Shown here: in pieces, positions 24,818-33,575 of the stretch
Position numbering within the stretch: the stretch's first letter is position 1
Layout of the letters: the number at the start of each line of letters is the position of its first letter
Assembly (NCBI RefSeq): GCF_000403355.2
Contig: NZ_KE159646.1
Span: 1,911,561 to 1,975,560 of the forward strand
Reading direction: 5' to 3'
Length of the DNA: 64,000 nucleotides
Source: Adlercreutzia caecimuris B7
GTDB taxonomy: Bacteria; Actinomycetota; Coriobacteriia; Coriobacteriales; Eggerthellaceae
Translations under genes and position numbers: made by a program
Notes under the pieces: model-generated
Seen by the model: only the letters and a program-made list of their open reading frames with translations
Told to the model about the DNA's origin: nothing
Database searches by the model: none

Positions 24818-26971
24818 CTAGGCCTGGTAGGGAGCGTAGCGATCCTTCACGCCGCGCAGGGGCAGCTGCACCTCGATGAGGCTGATGCCCGGGTGTCCCA
24901 GAAAGCCGGCGTAGGCCTCGCGGAAATCCTCCACGGAGCCCACGCGGGCCGAGGGCACCATGAAGGCATCGGCCGCGGCCTGGAAGTCCACATCCTGGGG
25001 CGCCAGAAACAGGCGCTCGAAGTAGGGGTCGTCGGAGGCCTGGGGCAGCATATCGAAGATGGCCCCGCCGTTGTTGTTCAGCAGCACGATCACGATGGAG
25101 GGCGCCGCTCCCTCGGCTCCCGCCTCCTCTTCCAGGAGGTCGTCGGCGCTCAGGGGCGCCTCTTCGTCGCCAGCTTCCGTCGCAAGGCAGTCCCCGCCGT
25201 AGGTTCCCAACGCAGCCGAACCATGCTCGATCAGTATCTCGCGCTGCAGGGCAAGGGCGTTCAGGTCGTGCAGCAGGGTGAAGTCGCCCGTAAGGAAGGT
25301 GGTCTGCCCGAAGTGCTGGGCGGCGCCGATGGCTGTGGAGGTCACCCCGTCGATGCCGTTCTGGCCCCGGTTCGCCATGACGGCGATGGGCTTGCCGTCT
25401 TTCAAGTAGAACGTATCCAGCGCGCGCACCGCCATGGAGTTGGCCGAGAACAGGCACGACCCCTCGGGAATAAGCTCCAGAAGGGCGCGCACATAGGCGC
25501 CTTCCACCGGCTCGGGCGCTGCCGGCGCTGGGGTGGCGGGGCTCACCGGGGTGCCACCGGGCAACGGCATGGCCACCGTATCCCCCGGCAGCGGCAGCGA
25601 CTCATCTGCGGCCAGAGCGCTCGCCACCGACGACTCCACAGCCAGGATGCGCAGGCGCGCCTCATCGTTGGCGCGGACCCACTCCGCCGCGAAGGCGCGC
25701 TGCACTTTGCGGCCCTCGCCGTGCCACACGCTGCGCACGAAACCGAGCGGCGTCGTGCCCACGAACACGTCGGTGGACACGTTGAAGTCGCGCGTCTCGG
25801 CCACATCCACCACGATGGACAGCGGCCTCACCCGCTCGAGGAAGGCCGCCGTGGCCTTGGAAACGGGATAGCGCCCGAAGCGGATGACCACCTCGGGTCG
25901 CGGGCAGCTGCCATGACGGCAGAGGTTGTCGTAGTTGTCGATGACAAGCGGGTCGTCCAGCGAGCGCAACCCCGAAAGCGGGTCGGCTAGAAGCGGGAAC
26001 GACCAGCGCCGCGCCCAAGCGGCAATTTCCTCCGCCTCGGCCAGCGTCTCGCAGGCCCCCTCGCCGACGAGCACCAAGGTCGGTCGCTTGCGCAGCGCCT
26101 CCTCAATGACGGCCACATGCGCGCTCGAAAGCTGCCCGGTCGATCCCAGCAAGGGGCCCAGCACCGGGCGTCCGTCCGCCTCCTCGGCATCGTCCTTGCG
26201 CCGGGCCACCGGCACCGAGCGCGCGCCCACGGCAAAGCAATCGCGCGCGCCATGGAACGCCGCCTGGATGTCGGCGTTGCCGAAATCGGGCTTCAAGGGG
26301 GCCTCCAACGGGAAGTTCAGATGCACGGGGCCGGCGAAATGCGCTGACGCCCGCGAGGCCACCTGCACGCTCGCGTCGTAGTTGGCCAGAGCCGCGAAAT
26401 CGTCCAAACCGGAACGCAGGGCCGAGGCCGCCGAGGGACCCGATCCCATGGTGGCCGAGGGGCCGAGGGCCGAAAGCACCGCCTCGCGGGCCGCCTGGCG
26501 CGCGAAGGCGATGTCACGGTCGCGTCCGCCGGGCAGCGGCATGGCGCGGAAGGAGCGCACATGGTCGCCGTAGGCTTTCAGCTGGTCGGTAGTCTGCGGG
26601 GCGCCGAGGCCCTGAAGCTGCGGCGGCCGATCAGCCGACAGCACGATAAGCGGCACCCGCGACGTTTCCGCCTCGATGACTGCCGGGTAGTAGTTGGCCA
26701 GCGCCGTGCCTGACGTGCACACGAGCACCGTCGGGCGCCCGCTCGCCTTCGCCATACCCAAGGCGAGGAAGGCCGCCCCGCGCTCGTCGATGTCCACGAA
26801 CACCCGCAAATCGTCGGGACGGCGGCGCGACAGCTCGTAGGCCGCCATAGCCAGGGCCGTCGAGCGCGAACCGGGGCTGATGACGGCGTCGCGCACACCC
26901 CAGCGGCACAGCTCGTCGAAAAAAGCCGCCACAAAGAGGGCCGTGTCGGTCTGATGGGTACTCGTCGTCAT
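24818..26971 (-). CDS. menD: MenD, SEPHCHC synthase (thiamine-diphosphate enzyme)
   Basis: The 717-aa enzyme joins isochorismate and 2-oxoglutarate in menaquinone synthesis. Clear segments are 'RWGVRDAVISPGSRSTALAMAAY', 'VCTSGTALANYYPAVIEA' and 'LSADRPPQLQGLGAPQTTDQ' near the N-terminus, then 'NRGQNGIDGVTSTAIGAA' and 'IVIVLLNNNGGAIFDMLP' (cofactor site) near the end. MenD is usually 550-580 aa; the excess is A/P/E-rich insertions around residues 505-535 and 610-630. The start MTTSTHQTD at 26971 follows GGAAGGA; the longer upstream frame lacks homology. Confidence 0.93.
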   Translation of the reverse strand: MTTSTHQTDTALFVAAFFDELCRWGVRDAVISPGSRSTALAMAAYELSRRRPDDLRVFVDIDERGAAFLALGMAKASGRPTVLVCTSGTALANYYPAVIEAETSRVPLIVLSADRPPQLQGLGAPQTTDQLKAYGDHVRSFRAMPLPGGRDRDIAFARQAAREAVLSALGPSATMGSGPSAASALRSGLDDFAALANYDASVQVASRASAHFAGPVHLNFPLEAPLKPDFGNADIQAAFHGARDCFAVGARSVPVARRKDDAEEADGRPVLGPLLGSTGQLSSAHVAVIEEALRKRPTLVLVGEGACETLAEAEEIAAWARRWSFPLLADPLSGLRSLDDPLVIDNYDNLCRHGSCPRPEVVIRFGRYPVSKATAAFLERVRPLSIVVDVAETRDFNVSTDVFVGTTPLGFVRSVWHGEGRKVQRAFAAEWVRANDEARLRILAVESSVASALAADESLPLPGDTVAMPLPGGTPVSPATPAPAAPEPVEGAYVRALLELIPEGSCLFSANSMAVRALDTFYLKDGKPIAVMANRGQNGIDGVTSTAIGAAQHFGQTTFLTGDFTLLHDLNALALQREILIEHGSAALGTYGGDCLATEAGDEEAPLSADDLLEEEAGAEGAAPSIVIVLLNNNGGAIFDMLPQASDDPYFERLFLAPQDVDFQAAADAFMVPSARVGSVEDFREAYAGFLGHPGISLIEVQLPLRGVKDRYAPYQA

Positions 26972-27158
26972 AGTGCGTCCTTCCGCCTGTCGTTGCGCAT
27001 TATGATAGCGCTCCGCGCCGTCATCGGGACAAGCATGCACCCAAACGCCACGGGCGAAAGGCGACAGGAAGGCGCAGTGCGCCGAAGGAGCGAACGGTCG
27101 CGGAGCATCATCCCCAAGGACGGCCCGGCGGCAACCAATCAAGGGGGGCGCTGCGAAC

Positions 27159-28490
27159 CTAGGCCCCGAAAGCCGACAGGATGGTGCGCAGCTTCAGGCC
27201 GATCTCGTCGTACTCGGCCGCCGCATCGCTGCCCTCCACGATGCCGCAGCCGCCGTAGACCCAGCCCATTTCCCCGTCGAAGACGCCCGTGCGCAGGGCC
27301 ACGGAGAACTCGCCATCGCCGGCGCCGTCCACGAAGCCGCAGGCTCCGGCGAAAAAGCCGCGGTTGTAGGGCTCGATGGACCGCAGGAGCATCTTCGCCT
27401 CGCCCACCGGCGTGCCGGCCACGGCCGGGGTGGGGTGCAGGTCTTCCATAAGATCGGCCAGCGTGACGCCCGCGAGCACCCGAGCAGCCGCCGGCGTGAA
27501 CAGGTGCTGCACGTGGGCCAGGCGCATGATCTGGGGCGTAGCGGGTACGTCCACGTCGTAGCACACCCGCTCGAGCACGCTGCGGATGAGCCGCACCACG
27601 TAATCGTGCTCGGCGCGGTTCTTCCCGTCGGCCATGAGGGCCGCCGCCAGCGCTTCCGATTCCGCATCCGTCGCGCCTGCGGGGCACGTGCCGGCCAAGC
27701 ACATGGATTCCACCCGGTCGCCCTGCTTGCGCACGAGCAGCTCCGGGGTGCAGCCGCAGAAGAACACATCGGCATAGCGGTACAAAAGCACCGTGCCGCG
27801 GGCGTCGCCGTCGATGAGATTCACGAGCAGGTCCTTCGACGAGAAGGGCCGCGCGGCCACCAGGCGCTGGCGGCGCGAGAGCACCACCTTCGACACGCGG
27901 CCTGCGGCGATGGCGGCCAGGGCCTCCTCCATCTCGGCATCCCACACGGCGCGGGAGTCGGGCTCCACTGTAAAGGGGATCGCCTCGGCCCGGCGGCGCG
28001 GCGCGGCGGCCACCATGCGCTGGAAGCGGGCGACGCGCCCCGGGTACACGGGCCCCAGCGAGTTCACCTGCAGAAAGCGCCCGCGCTCGTTCTCGATGAG
28101 CACGATTTCCGGCAACATGAAGCGCAGCCGGGGAAACGATGCCATCAGCTCGTCAGCCGGGGCGGGGTTGGTGGCGTCGAAGCGGTTGAACGAGAAGAAC
28201 ACCGGCGGCTGGGCTGCGCCTTCCAGGGCCGCGCCATCGGGAGCCGCGCCGGAACCCGCGCCGAAGCCGTCCCCGACCCCCCGAGGCGCACGCGCCTCCG
28301 CTCCTTCGCCGCTCTCGTATTCCACCTCGCGCAAACTCGGCAGCGCGATGCAGCGGCCCAGCCCCATGTAGCGGCAGGCGCGGGCCTTGTCGTAGTACAC
28401 GAACTGGTCGGTAAAGCCCTTCTGCAGCGCGCAGAACGCATCCACCACATCGGCCTCAATGGGAATGTTGCACGTATAGATTCGTGTCAT
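27159..28490 (-). CDS. menF: Isochorismate synthase MenF
   Basis: The 443-aa chorismate-binding enzyme converts chorismate to isochorismate, the entry to menaquinone. The C-terminal domain carries the family signatures 'AGRVSKVVLSRRQRLVA', 'FFCGCTPELLVRKQGDRVESMCLAGTCPAG', 'AEHDYVVRLIRSVLERVC' and 'PTPAVAGTPVGEA'. The variable N-terminus holds a Gly/Ala-rich insertion at about residues 58-93. It leads the men operon; the 187-bp gap to menD shows no ORF. The first ATG at 28490 gives the expected length. Confidence 0.92.
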   Translation of the reverse strand: MTRIYTCNIPIEADVVDAFCALQKGFTDQFVYYDKARACRYMGLGRCIALPSLREVEYESGEGAEARAPRGVGDGFGAGSGAAPDGAALEGAAQPPVFFSFNRFDATNPAPADELMASFPRLRFMLPEIVLIENERGRFLQVNSLGPVYPGRVARFQRMVAAAPRRRAEAIPFTVEPDSRAVWDAEMEEALAAIAAGRVSKVVLSRRQRLVAARPFSSKDLLVNLIDGDARGTVLLYRYADVFFCGCTPELLVRKQGDRVESMCLAGTCPAGATDAESEALAAALMADGKNRAEHDYVVRLIRSVLERVCYDVDVPATPQIMRLAHVQHLFTPAAARVLAGVTLADLMEDLHPTPAVAGTPVGEAKMLLRSIEPYNRGFFAGACGFVDGAGDGEFSVALRTGVFDGEMGWVYGGCGIVEGSDAAAEYDEIGLKLRTILSAFGA

Positions 28491-28579
28491 AGGTATATCT
28501 CGCTTGCCGTATCTCGCCTCTTGAAATCGCGGTTAGACGCAGGGCAGCGCAATCGCCGCCTGCGCATCGCGAGATTCTA

Positions 28580-29188
28580 TCACGCCATTACCTGGAAGTT
28601 ATGAACGGCCGGGATGGGGCTTGCCTTGCCGTCTTCGTTGACTGAGCGCACCTTCATGGCGAACATGCCCTCCTCCTGCGGCGTCCACTCGAAGGTCCAC
28701 CATACCCAGCGCACCGCATCGGCGCCCGTCGTCTCGTGGCGCGTCCAGCTTATGCCGTCGTCGAGCGAGAATTCCACGGCCACGATGCGCTTGTCAAAGT
28801 CGTCGGCCCAGCCCTCGAACACCATCGGCTCGCCCACGCGGCCCACGTACTCCGCCTTGCAGGAAACGTTGGGGCGGTTGGTGTAGTCGTGCCCGTCATC
28901 GGTGAAGTCGGGCAGCGGGGGCACCTCGTCCTCGCGCGTGAAATCGATCTTCGCGATGTCGCGAATGAAGTACTTAGCCGGGAAACCGGGAATCCACAGC
29001 TGGTTGGAGCACCCCATCACATCGGCGATGCTCTCGCCGTTGATCTTGTCGGCAATGATAGCGCCCCGCTCGATGAGGAAATCGAGCGGGAAGGAGACGA
29101 CCGTGCCATCCGTTGCCGTAAACGTCACGGTATTGCAGCCTTCAGCCGCATTCTGGGCGATGTTCTGCTTCTCGGTCGGCTGCGCCAT
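28580..29188 (-). CDS. Free-standing sulfite-oxidase-type tail: partial Moco domain plus dimerisation domain
   Basis: The 202-aa protein resembles only the C-terminal part of sulfite-oxidase-family enzymes. Residues about 22-115 ('SFPLDFLIERGAIIADKING' and 'QLWIPGFPAKYFIRDIAKID') match the end of the oxidoreductase molybdopterin domain. Residues about 130-202 ('PMVFEGWADDFDKRIVAVEFSLDDG', 'WWTFEWTPQEEGMFAMKVRS') match the Ig-like Mo-co dimerisation domain. The half holding the molybdenum-ligating Cys is absent, and no partner gene is adjacent. There is no export signal. It may be a scaffold or binding protein, or a decayed enzyme, but the frame is intact. Confidence 0.7.
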   Translation of the reverse strand: MAQPTEKQNIAQNAAEGCNTVTFTATDGTVVSFPLDFLIERGAIIADKINGESIADVMGCSNQLWIPGFPAKYFIRDIAKIDFTREDEVPPLPDFTDDGHDYTNRPNVSCKAEYVGRVGEPMVFEGWADDFDKRIVAVEFSLDDGISWTRHETTGADAVRWVWWTFEWTPQEEGMFAMKVRSVNEDGKASPIPAVHNFQVMA

Positions 29189-29613
29189 GTTTTCCCGCCT
29201 TGCGCTCGTGCTGTTCGGTGCCCCCATTGTACACGAGCGCGGCCCCGCCGGGAGGGCGCTGCAATGCCACCGCCCCCCCCATCCGGACATCTCATAGGCC
29301 ACGCTTGGAAATTGTGAAATAATGGGCAGAATTGAGCTCTTCAGAAATCTGGGCGTACAAAAAATCACATTTTCCAGAAAATGGCGCCCAAAAAAGCATG
29401 TTTTCCATTTCAGTCAGCGAAGAGCGATCGGGAAGGATCGTTGCATCCCTTACTGAACTGGCATTTCTTTAGAGGCAGGCTACCAACCAAGCAGCGAGCG
29501 CACAAAATAGCTTGGAAAATGTGATTTTTTGGTCGCACCTACCCAAAGCGAGAGCGCCCGTCGCGGAAACAGGCGCCCTCGCGAGGCAACAACACAGCGT
29601 GCCGCTGCGTCGA
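29189..29613. other. 425-bp intergenic region holding inverted-repeat element B
   Basis: AT-richer than its surroundings. It contains the 19-bp inverted repeat at 29358-29376/29513-29531. I see no ORF that looks real. Confidence 0.5.
29358..29531. repeat. 19-bp perfect inverted repeats around 136 bp (intergenic element B)
   Basis: The arm at 29358-29376 (CAAAAAATCACATTTTCCA) is exactly complementary to 29513-29531. A degenerate half-copy (AAAAAAGCATGTTTTCCA) follows the left arm at about 29391. No coding potential is seen between the arms. Confidence 0.8.
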
Positions 29614-30060
29614 CTACATCAGCGCGCGGCCGGCATCCCAGGCGCCGCCCACTTCCTCGCCAACGACACGGTAGATGCGGCGCGTGGAGTCGTACACAAT
29701 GGGACGCATGCGGTCGAAGTCCACTCGGCCCTCCTCGTCGAGGATCGCCTCGTCAACTCGTGTGTTCACCACTTCCCCGATGAAACGCTTCTCGCCACCC
29801 CAGTCCTGCACGTCGCGCACGATGCATTCCATGGTAAGAGGAAACTCCTCGATAACGGGCGCATCCACATGCGCCGACCGCACGAAGGTCAGCCCCGACT
29901 TCTCGGCTTTGTTCACCGTGCGCCCGGTGGCCATGCCGAAGTAGTCGGCTTCCACCACGTGGGCCGCATCGGCCGGCGCCACGGTGAAGGCGCCCTTGGC
30001 CAGGATGTTCTCGGTGGTCTTGTGGTTGCCGATGTTGATAGCGATCTCGTTGCGCGTGTA
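29614..30060 (-). pseudogene. Flavin reductase (FMN split-barrel) remnant, N-terminus deleted
   Basis: The minus-strand frame reads ...NEIAINIGNHKTTENILAKGAFTVAPAD, then ADYFGMATGRTVNKAEKSGL and 'IEEFPLTMECIVRDVQ', the core and tail of a flavoredoxin-like flavin reductase. About 40-50 N-terminal residues and the start are missing. The frame runs into position about 30060, where it abuts a plus-strand HxlR fragment that has also lost its N-terminus. A GTG at 29982 could start a shorter product of unlikely function. Confidence 0.75.
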
Positions 30061-30260
30061 TGCGCCGCTACCTGGGGCGCATTTCGGACAAGACGCTGTC
30101 GGTGAACCTGAAGGAGTTGGAGCGCGACGGCCTTATCGCGCGCGCCGAGTACCCCCAGATTCCCCCGAAGGTGGAGTACTCTCTCACCGAGCTGGGCGCC
30201 TCGCTCATGGAAGTGCTCGACCAAATGTGCACCTGGGGCGAAGTCCACCGCCCCCGCTAG
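30060..30260 (+). pseudogene. HxlR-family regulator remnant, N-terminus deleted
   Basis: 66 residues, RRYLGRISDKTLSVNLKELE through 'YPQIPPKVEYSLTELGASL' to 'MCTWGE', are the second half of an HxlR winged helix. About 40-45 N-terminal residues including the cysteine motif are absent. It is divergent to the truncated flavin reductase and begins exactly where that gene breaks off. HxlR genes often sit divergently beside the flavin enzyme they regulate. Confidence 0.75.
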
Positions 30261-30333
30261 CGCACCGTCAGCAGCGAGCCCTCGCGACCTGGTGCAGAGA
30301 TCGCGACCCGGCGCGCTGCGTGGTTCGTCGGCG

Positions 30334-30609
30334 CTAGATTTGGTACATGGCTTGGAAGACGTCCTCGCGCTGGATGAGGACTTGCATGCCGAGGCTCTCG
30401 CCGGTGGCGGTGAGGCGCTCCTGCACGGTATTGAAGTCGGCGGTGGCCACATCCAGCGACACCATCATGGTCATGGAGAACATGCGGCCCTCGCCGAGGA
30501 TGGTTTGGGAGATGTCGTCGATGTTGGCGCCGCAGTCAGCCAGCACGGTGGCGATGGCGGCAACGACGCCGGAGCGGTCCTTGCCCAGAACGGAGATGAC
30601 GCACTTCAT
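30334..30609 (-). CDS. ACT-domain protein (UPF0237 type)
   Basis: The 91-aa protein begins MKCVISVLGKDRSGVVAAIA, a single ACT-type ligand-binding domain of the UPF0237/GcvR-like group. Such proteins bind amino acids or small ligands and are often next to a UPF0210 gene, which is absent here. Two copies would pair to form the ligand site. GAGAGGAAC precedes the ATG. It is monocistronic between the gene scar and folE. Confidence 0.88.
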   Translation of the reverse strand: MKCVISVLGKDRSGVVAAIATVLADCGANIDDISQTILGEGRMFSMTMMVSLDVATADFNTVQERLTATGESLGMQVLIQREDVFQAMYQI

Positions 30610-30782
30610 AATGGTTCCTCTCTTTCAGGCGGCCCGAGGGCCGCGCGATTACCTTCGTGGGCGGCAAGGGCCCGGCCCTTGCCCTGCGGGGCATCCGAAA
30701 CGCCCGCAAGATCACCTCGGGGACAGAGGCGACAAGCACTCCCTTGAGGCTCTCCGCGCCCTGCAGCCCGCGCCCTTCGCCC

Positions 30783-31343
30783 CTAGCGGAAGATGAGCGC
30801 CAGGGCCTCGGAACGAGCGTCGGCGTCGGTCGTAAAGCAGCCACGCACGGCCCGGGTCGTCGTCTTCGCGCCTGGCTTCTTCACGCCGCGCATGGACATG
30901 CACAAATGCTCCGCCTCGATGACCACAATGACGCCGGCGGGGTTGAGCGCCTCCACCAGGGTGTCGGCGATCTGGCCGGTCAGGCGCTCCTGCACCTGGG
31001 GGCGCTTGGCGAAGCCGTCCACGAGCCGGGCCAGCTTCGAGATGCCGCAGATGCGGCCGTCCTCCCCGGGAATGTAAGCCACGTGCGCCCGCCCGAAGAA
31101 CGGCGCCAAGTGGTGCTCGCACATGCTGTAGAAGGGGATGTCGCCCACCAGCACGATCTCGCTGTGGCCCTCGTCGAAGGTCACGTCGAAATGGCGCGAC
31201 GGGTCTTCTTCCAGGCCCCCGAGCACTTCCTCGTACATACGGGCCACGCGCGCGGGCGTTTCCAGCAGGCCCTCGCGGTTGGGGTCTTCCCCGATACCTT
31301 CCAAAATCAGGCGCACGCCTGCTTCAATCTTCGCTGTATCCAC
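30783..31343 (-). CDS. folE: GTP cyclohydrolase I
   Basis: The 186-aa enzyme converts GTP to dihydroneopterin triphosphate, the first step of folate (and pterin) synthesis. Zinc ligands lie in [11 protein letters not shown] (Cys, His) and [11 protein letters not shown] (Cys), and '[15 protein letters not shown]' is conserved. The start is GTG at 31343, with AAGGAG somewhat far upstream. No other folate gene is adjacent. Confidence 0.95.
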   Translation of the reverse strand: MDTAKIEAGVRLILEGIGEDPNREGLLETPARVARMYEEVLGGLEEDPSRHFDVTFDEGHSEIVLVGDIPFYSMCEHHLAPFFGRAHVAYIPGEDGRICGISKLARLVDGFAKRPQVQERLTGQIADTLVEALNPAGVIVVIEAEHLCMSMRGVKKPGAKTTTRAVRGCFTTDADARSEALALIFR

Positions 31344-31458
31344 GGTTGTCGTAACTCCTTGTAAACGGTTGGGGCCATGTTATCACGACGTTATAGACGC
31401 GCGGCGAAAGAGCGGGATAATACCAAGACGGAAGGCATCACACGAGAAGGGACTGCCC

Positions 31459-31938
31459 ATGAAAGGCCTCCTCGCCGAGTTCAAGGAATTCATCAACCGC
31501 GGCAATGTGATCGACATGGCCGTCGGCATCATCATCGGCGCGGCGTTCACCGCTATCGTCACGTCGCTGACCGAGGACATCATCAACCCGCTCATCAAGC
31601 TCATCACCGGGGGCAATGGCACCGACGTGGCCGGCCTCACCATCCCCGTGGCAGGTACCGCCAACGGCATCGACTTCGGGGCCTTCATCAGCGCCATCAT
31701 CAACTTCCTCATTGTGGCCTGGGTGGTGTTCATGATCGTGAAGGCCTTCAACAAGATGAAGGACGGCACGGCGAAGCTGCCCTTCCTCAGGAACGCCAAG
31801 GGCGAGGAGGTCATCGAGCACGCTCCCACCTGCCCCTTCTGCCTGGAGGAGATCAACGTGGGCGCCACCCGCTGCCCCCACTGCACCGCCGAGCTGTCCG
31901 CCCCGGCCGCGGTGACCGTGGAAGTGGTGGAGAAGTAG
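31459..31938 (+). CDS. mscL: Large-conductance mechanosensitive channel with zinc-ribbon tail
   Basis: The 159-aa protein begins [27 protein letters not shown], the MscL N-terminus and first pore helix; '[19 protein letters not shown]' is the second helix. The channel opens under hypo-osmotic shock. The C-terminus carries an added zinc ribbon, CPFCLEEI ... TRCPHC (about residues 131-148), seen in some actinobacterial MscL. The ribosome site is weak (GAAGGGAC). Confidence 0.95.
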   Translation: MKGLLAEFKEFINRGNVIDMAVGIIIGAAFTAIVTSLTEDIINPLIKLITGGNGTDVAGLTIPVAGTANGIDFGAFISAIINFLIVAWVVFMIVKAFNKMKDGTAKLPFLRNAKGEEVIEHAPTCPFCLEEINVGATRCPHCTAELSAPAAVTVEVVEK

Positions 31939-32002
31939 GGCTGCAAAACGGTGATGCCATGGGCGAGGAGGGCTTCCTGGCAGAACCGCGGCCATCTCCT
32001 AT

Positions 32003-32122
32003 GGACAAAAAACGACGGTTCTCGTAGTCTGGCAAAGTACCCCGCGAGCGTTTTCCCTGGTCCCGCTCGACGATGGCGCCCCATCATGCCTTCTAAACTA
32101 CGAGAACCGTCGCTTTTTGTCC
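32003..32122. repeat. 26-bp inverted repeats around 68 bp (intergenic element C)
   Basis: The arm at 32003-32028 (GGACAAAAAACGACGG ...) is the reverse complement of 32097-32122 with one mismatch. It lies between the convergent mscL and rlmH genes, with no T-run on either side. No ORF is present. Confidence 0.82.
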
Positions 32123-32135
32123 AAACAAGCCTCCC

Positions 32136-32609
32136 CTACTTGTGGTAGGGCTCGCCGCGGGAGATTTTGAAGGCGCGGTAGATTTGCTCGAGCAGCACTA
32201 CTCGGGCCAGGTTGTGGGGCAGCGTGACGGGACCGAAGGAGAAGGTCTCGTCAGCCCGGGCGCGCACGGCATCGCTCACGCCGTCGGACCCGCCGATAAC
32301 AAAGGCCAAATCGCTCTCGCCGCGCAGGGCTAGCTCGTCCAGGTGCTGGGAGAAGCCCTCGCTTGAGCGCTGCTCCCCCTCGATGGCCATGAGAATGACC
32401 CGCGCCCCTTCCGGCACCGCTGCCAGAATGCCCTCGCCCTCGCGAACACGCGCCGCATCCACCCCGCCCGCGCGGGCCGGATCCACATCCGCGATCTCGA
32501 CCACGGCCGTCTTGGCGTAGGGTCGCAGCCGCTTCAGGTACTCGTCGCAGGCCGCCGTCCAGAACTTCTCCTTCAGCTTGCCCACGGCAATAACGGTAAT
32601 GCGCAGCAT
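32136..32609 (-). CDS. rlmH: 23S rRNA pseudouridine-1915 N3-methyltransferase
   Basis: The 157-aa SPOUT methyltransferase begins MLRITVIAVGKLKEKFW. It has the knotted SAM site 'LAFVIGGSDGVSDAVRARAD' and the C-terminal 'LPHNLARVVLLEQIYRAFKI ... PYHK' that ends almost every RlmH. It methylates helix 69 of the large ribosomal subunit. The ATG at 32609 gives the family length; an open frame of 91 codons upstream is not homologous. Confidence 0.96.
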   Translation of the reverse strand: MLRITVIAVGKLKEKFWTAACDEYLKRLRPYAKTAVVEIADVDPARAGGVDAARVREGEGILAAVPEGARVILMAIEGEQRSSEGFSQHLDELALRGESDLAFVIGGSDGVSDAVRARADETFSFGPVTLPHNLARVVLLEQIYRAFKISRGEPYHK

Positions 32610-32719
32610 GACGGTCCTTTCAAACGAGGTTCCACGCGGCCGGGACAGGGCGCGGTGGAGGGGGGCGCAGCGGGTGCCCCGGCGCCGTCCATCAGCAGCC
32701 GCGAGAGACGCAGACGGCC

Positions 32720-33508
32720 TTACGCAAGATCCAGATCGAGGCCCACGGGGCAGTGATCCGACCCCTCTACGTCGTCGTAGATGCTCGCGGCTACGACCGC
32801 CTCGCGCAGCGCATCGCTCACGAGGAAGTAGTCGATGCGCCATCCCGCGTTCGTGGACCGCGCGCGGAACCGATAGCTCCACCAGCTGTAGCGCCCCGTC
32901 TCATCGGGATGCAGCAGGCGGAACGTGTCAGTGAAGCCCGCATCCAAAAGCTCGGTGAACTTCCCGCGCTCCTCGTCGGAAAAACCCGAGGCGCCGCGGT
33001 TGGGGCCCGGGTTCTTCAGGTCGATCTCCTGGTGCGCCACGTTGAAGTCACCGCACATCACCACGGGCTTGGGCTCGCTCGCCTCGCCGCTTGGCAGCAT
33101 GCCGGCCTCGAGCCCCTTGCAGAAGTCGCGGAAGGCGTCGTCCCACTCCATGCGGTGGTCGATGCGCGCCAGTTCGTTCTGAGAGTTCGGCGTGTACACG
33201 TTCACGAACCAGAACTGGGGGAACTCGCAGGCCACGATGCGCCCCTCGGTATCTAGGTAGTCGTTGCCCAGGCCGTGCAGTACGCGCAGCGGCTCCTCGC
33301 GGGTGAACACCGCCGTGCCCGAGTAGCCCTTCTTCTCGGCGGCGCTCCAATACTGGTGGTAGCCGGGCAGGTCCAGCTCCACCTGGCCCACCTGGCACTT
33401 GGTTTCCTGCAGGGCGAAGATGTCGGCATCGAAGGCATCGAACACTTCCAGGAAGTTCTTCTTCAGCACGGCGCGGATGCCGTTCACGTTCCACGAAACG
33501 AATCGCAT
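32720..33508 (-). CDS. xth: Exodeoxyribonuclease III (AP endonuclease)
   Basis: The 262-aa enzyme cuts DNA at abasic sites and has 3'-5' exonuclease activity in base-excision repair. MRFVSWNVNGIRAVLKKNF, 'IFALQETKCQ' (metal Glu), 'VVMCGDFNVAHQEIDL' and 'GWRIDYFLVS' plus 'EGSDHCPVGLDL' (catalytic His) are all present. GTAAAGGAGACC precedes the ATG. It follows the LCP gene after a hairpin and is probably a separate transcript. Confidence 0.96.
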   Translation of the reverse strand: MRFVSWNVNGIRAVLKKNFLEVFDAFDADIFALQETKCQVGQVELDLPGYHQYWSAAEKKGYSGTAVFTREEPLRVLHGLGNDYLDTEGRIVACEFPQFWFVNVYTPNSQNELARIDHRMEWDDAFRDFCKGLEAGMLPSGEASEPKPVVMCGDFNVAHQEIDLKNPGPNRGASGFSDEERGKFTELLDAGFTDTFRLLHPDETGRYSWWSYRFRARSTNAGWRIDYFLVSDALREAVVAASIYDDVEGSDHCPVGLDLDLA

Positions 33509-33526
33509 GGGTCTCCTTTACCGACA

Positions 33527-33555
33527 AGAGGGTCCCGGGATTCCCGGGACCCTCT
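33527..33555 (-). terminator. Hairpin between the LCP gene and xth
   Basis: 14-bp perfect arms, AGAGGGTCCCGGGA (33527-33540) and TCCCGGGACCCTCT (33542-33555), 21 bp after the LCP stop on the minus strand. There is no long T-run. Confidence 0.6.
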
Positions 33556-33575
33556 CTTGCTTGCTCGCGAGGCTC

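Noticed and set aside
27435-28604. 389-aa plus-strand ORF opposite menF
   Set aside because: Antisense shadow of a well-supported enzyme.
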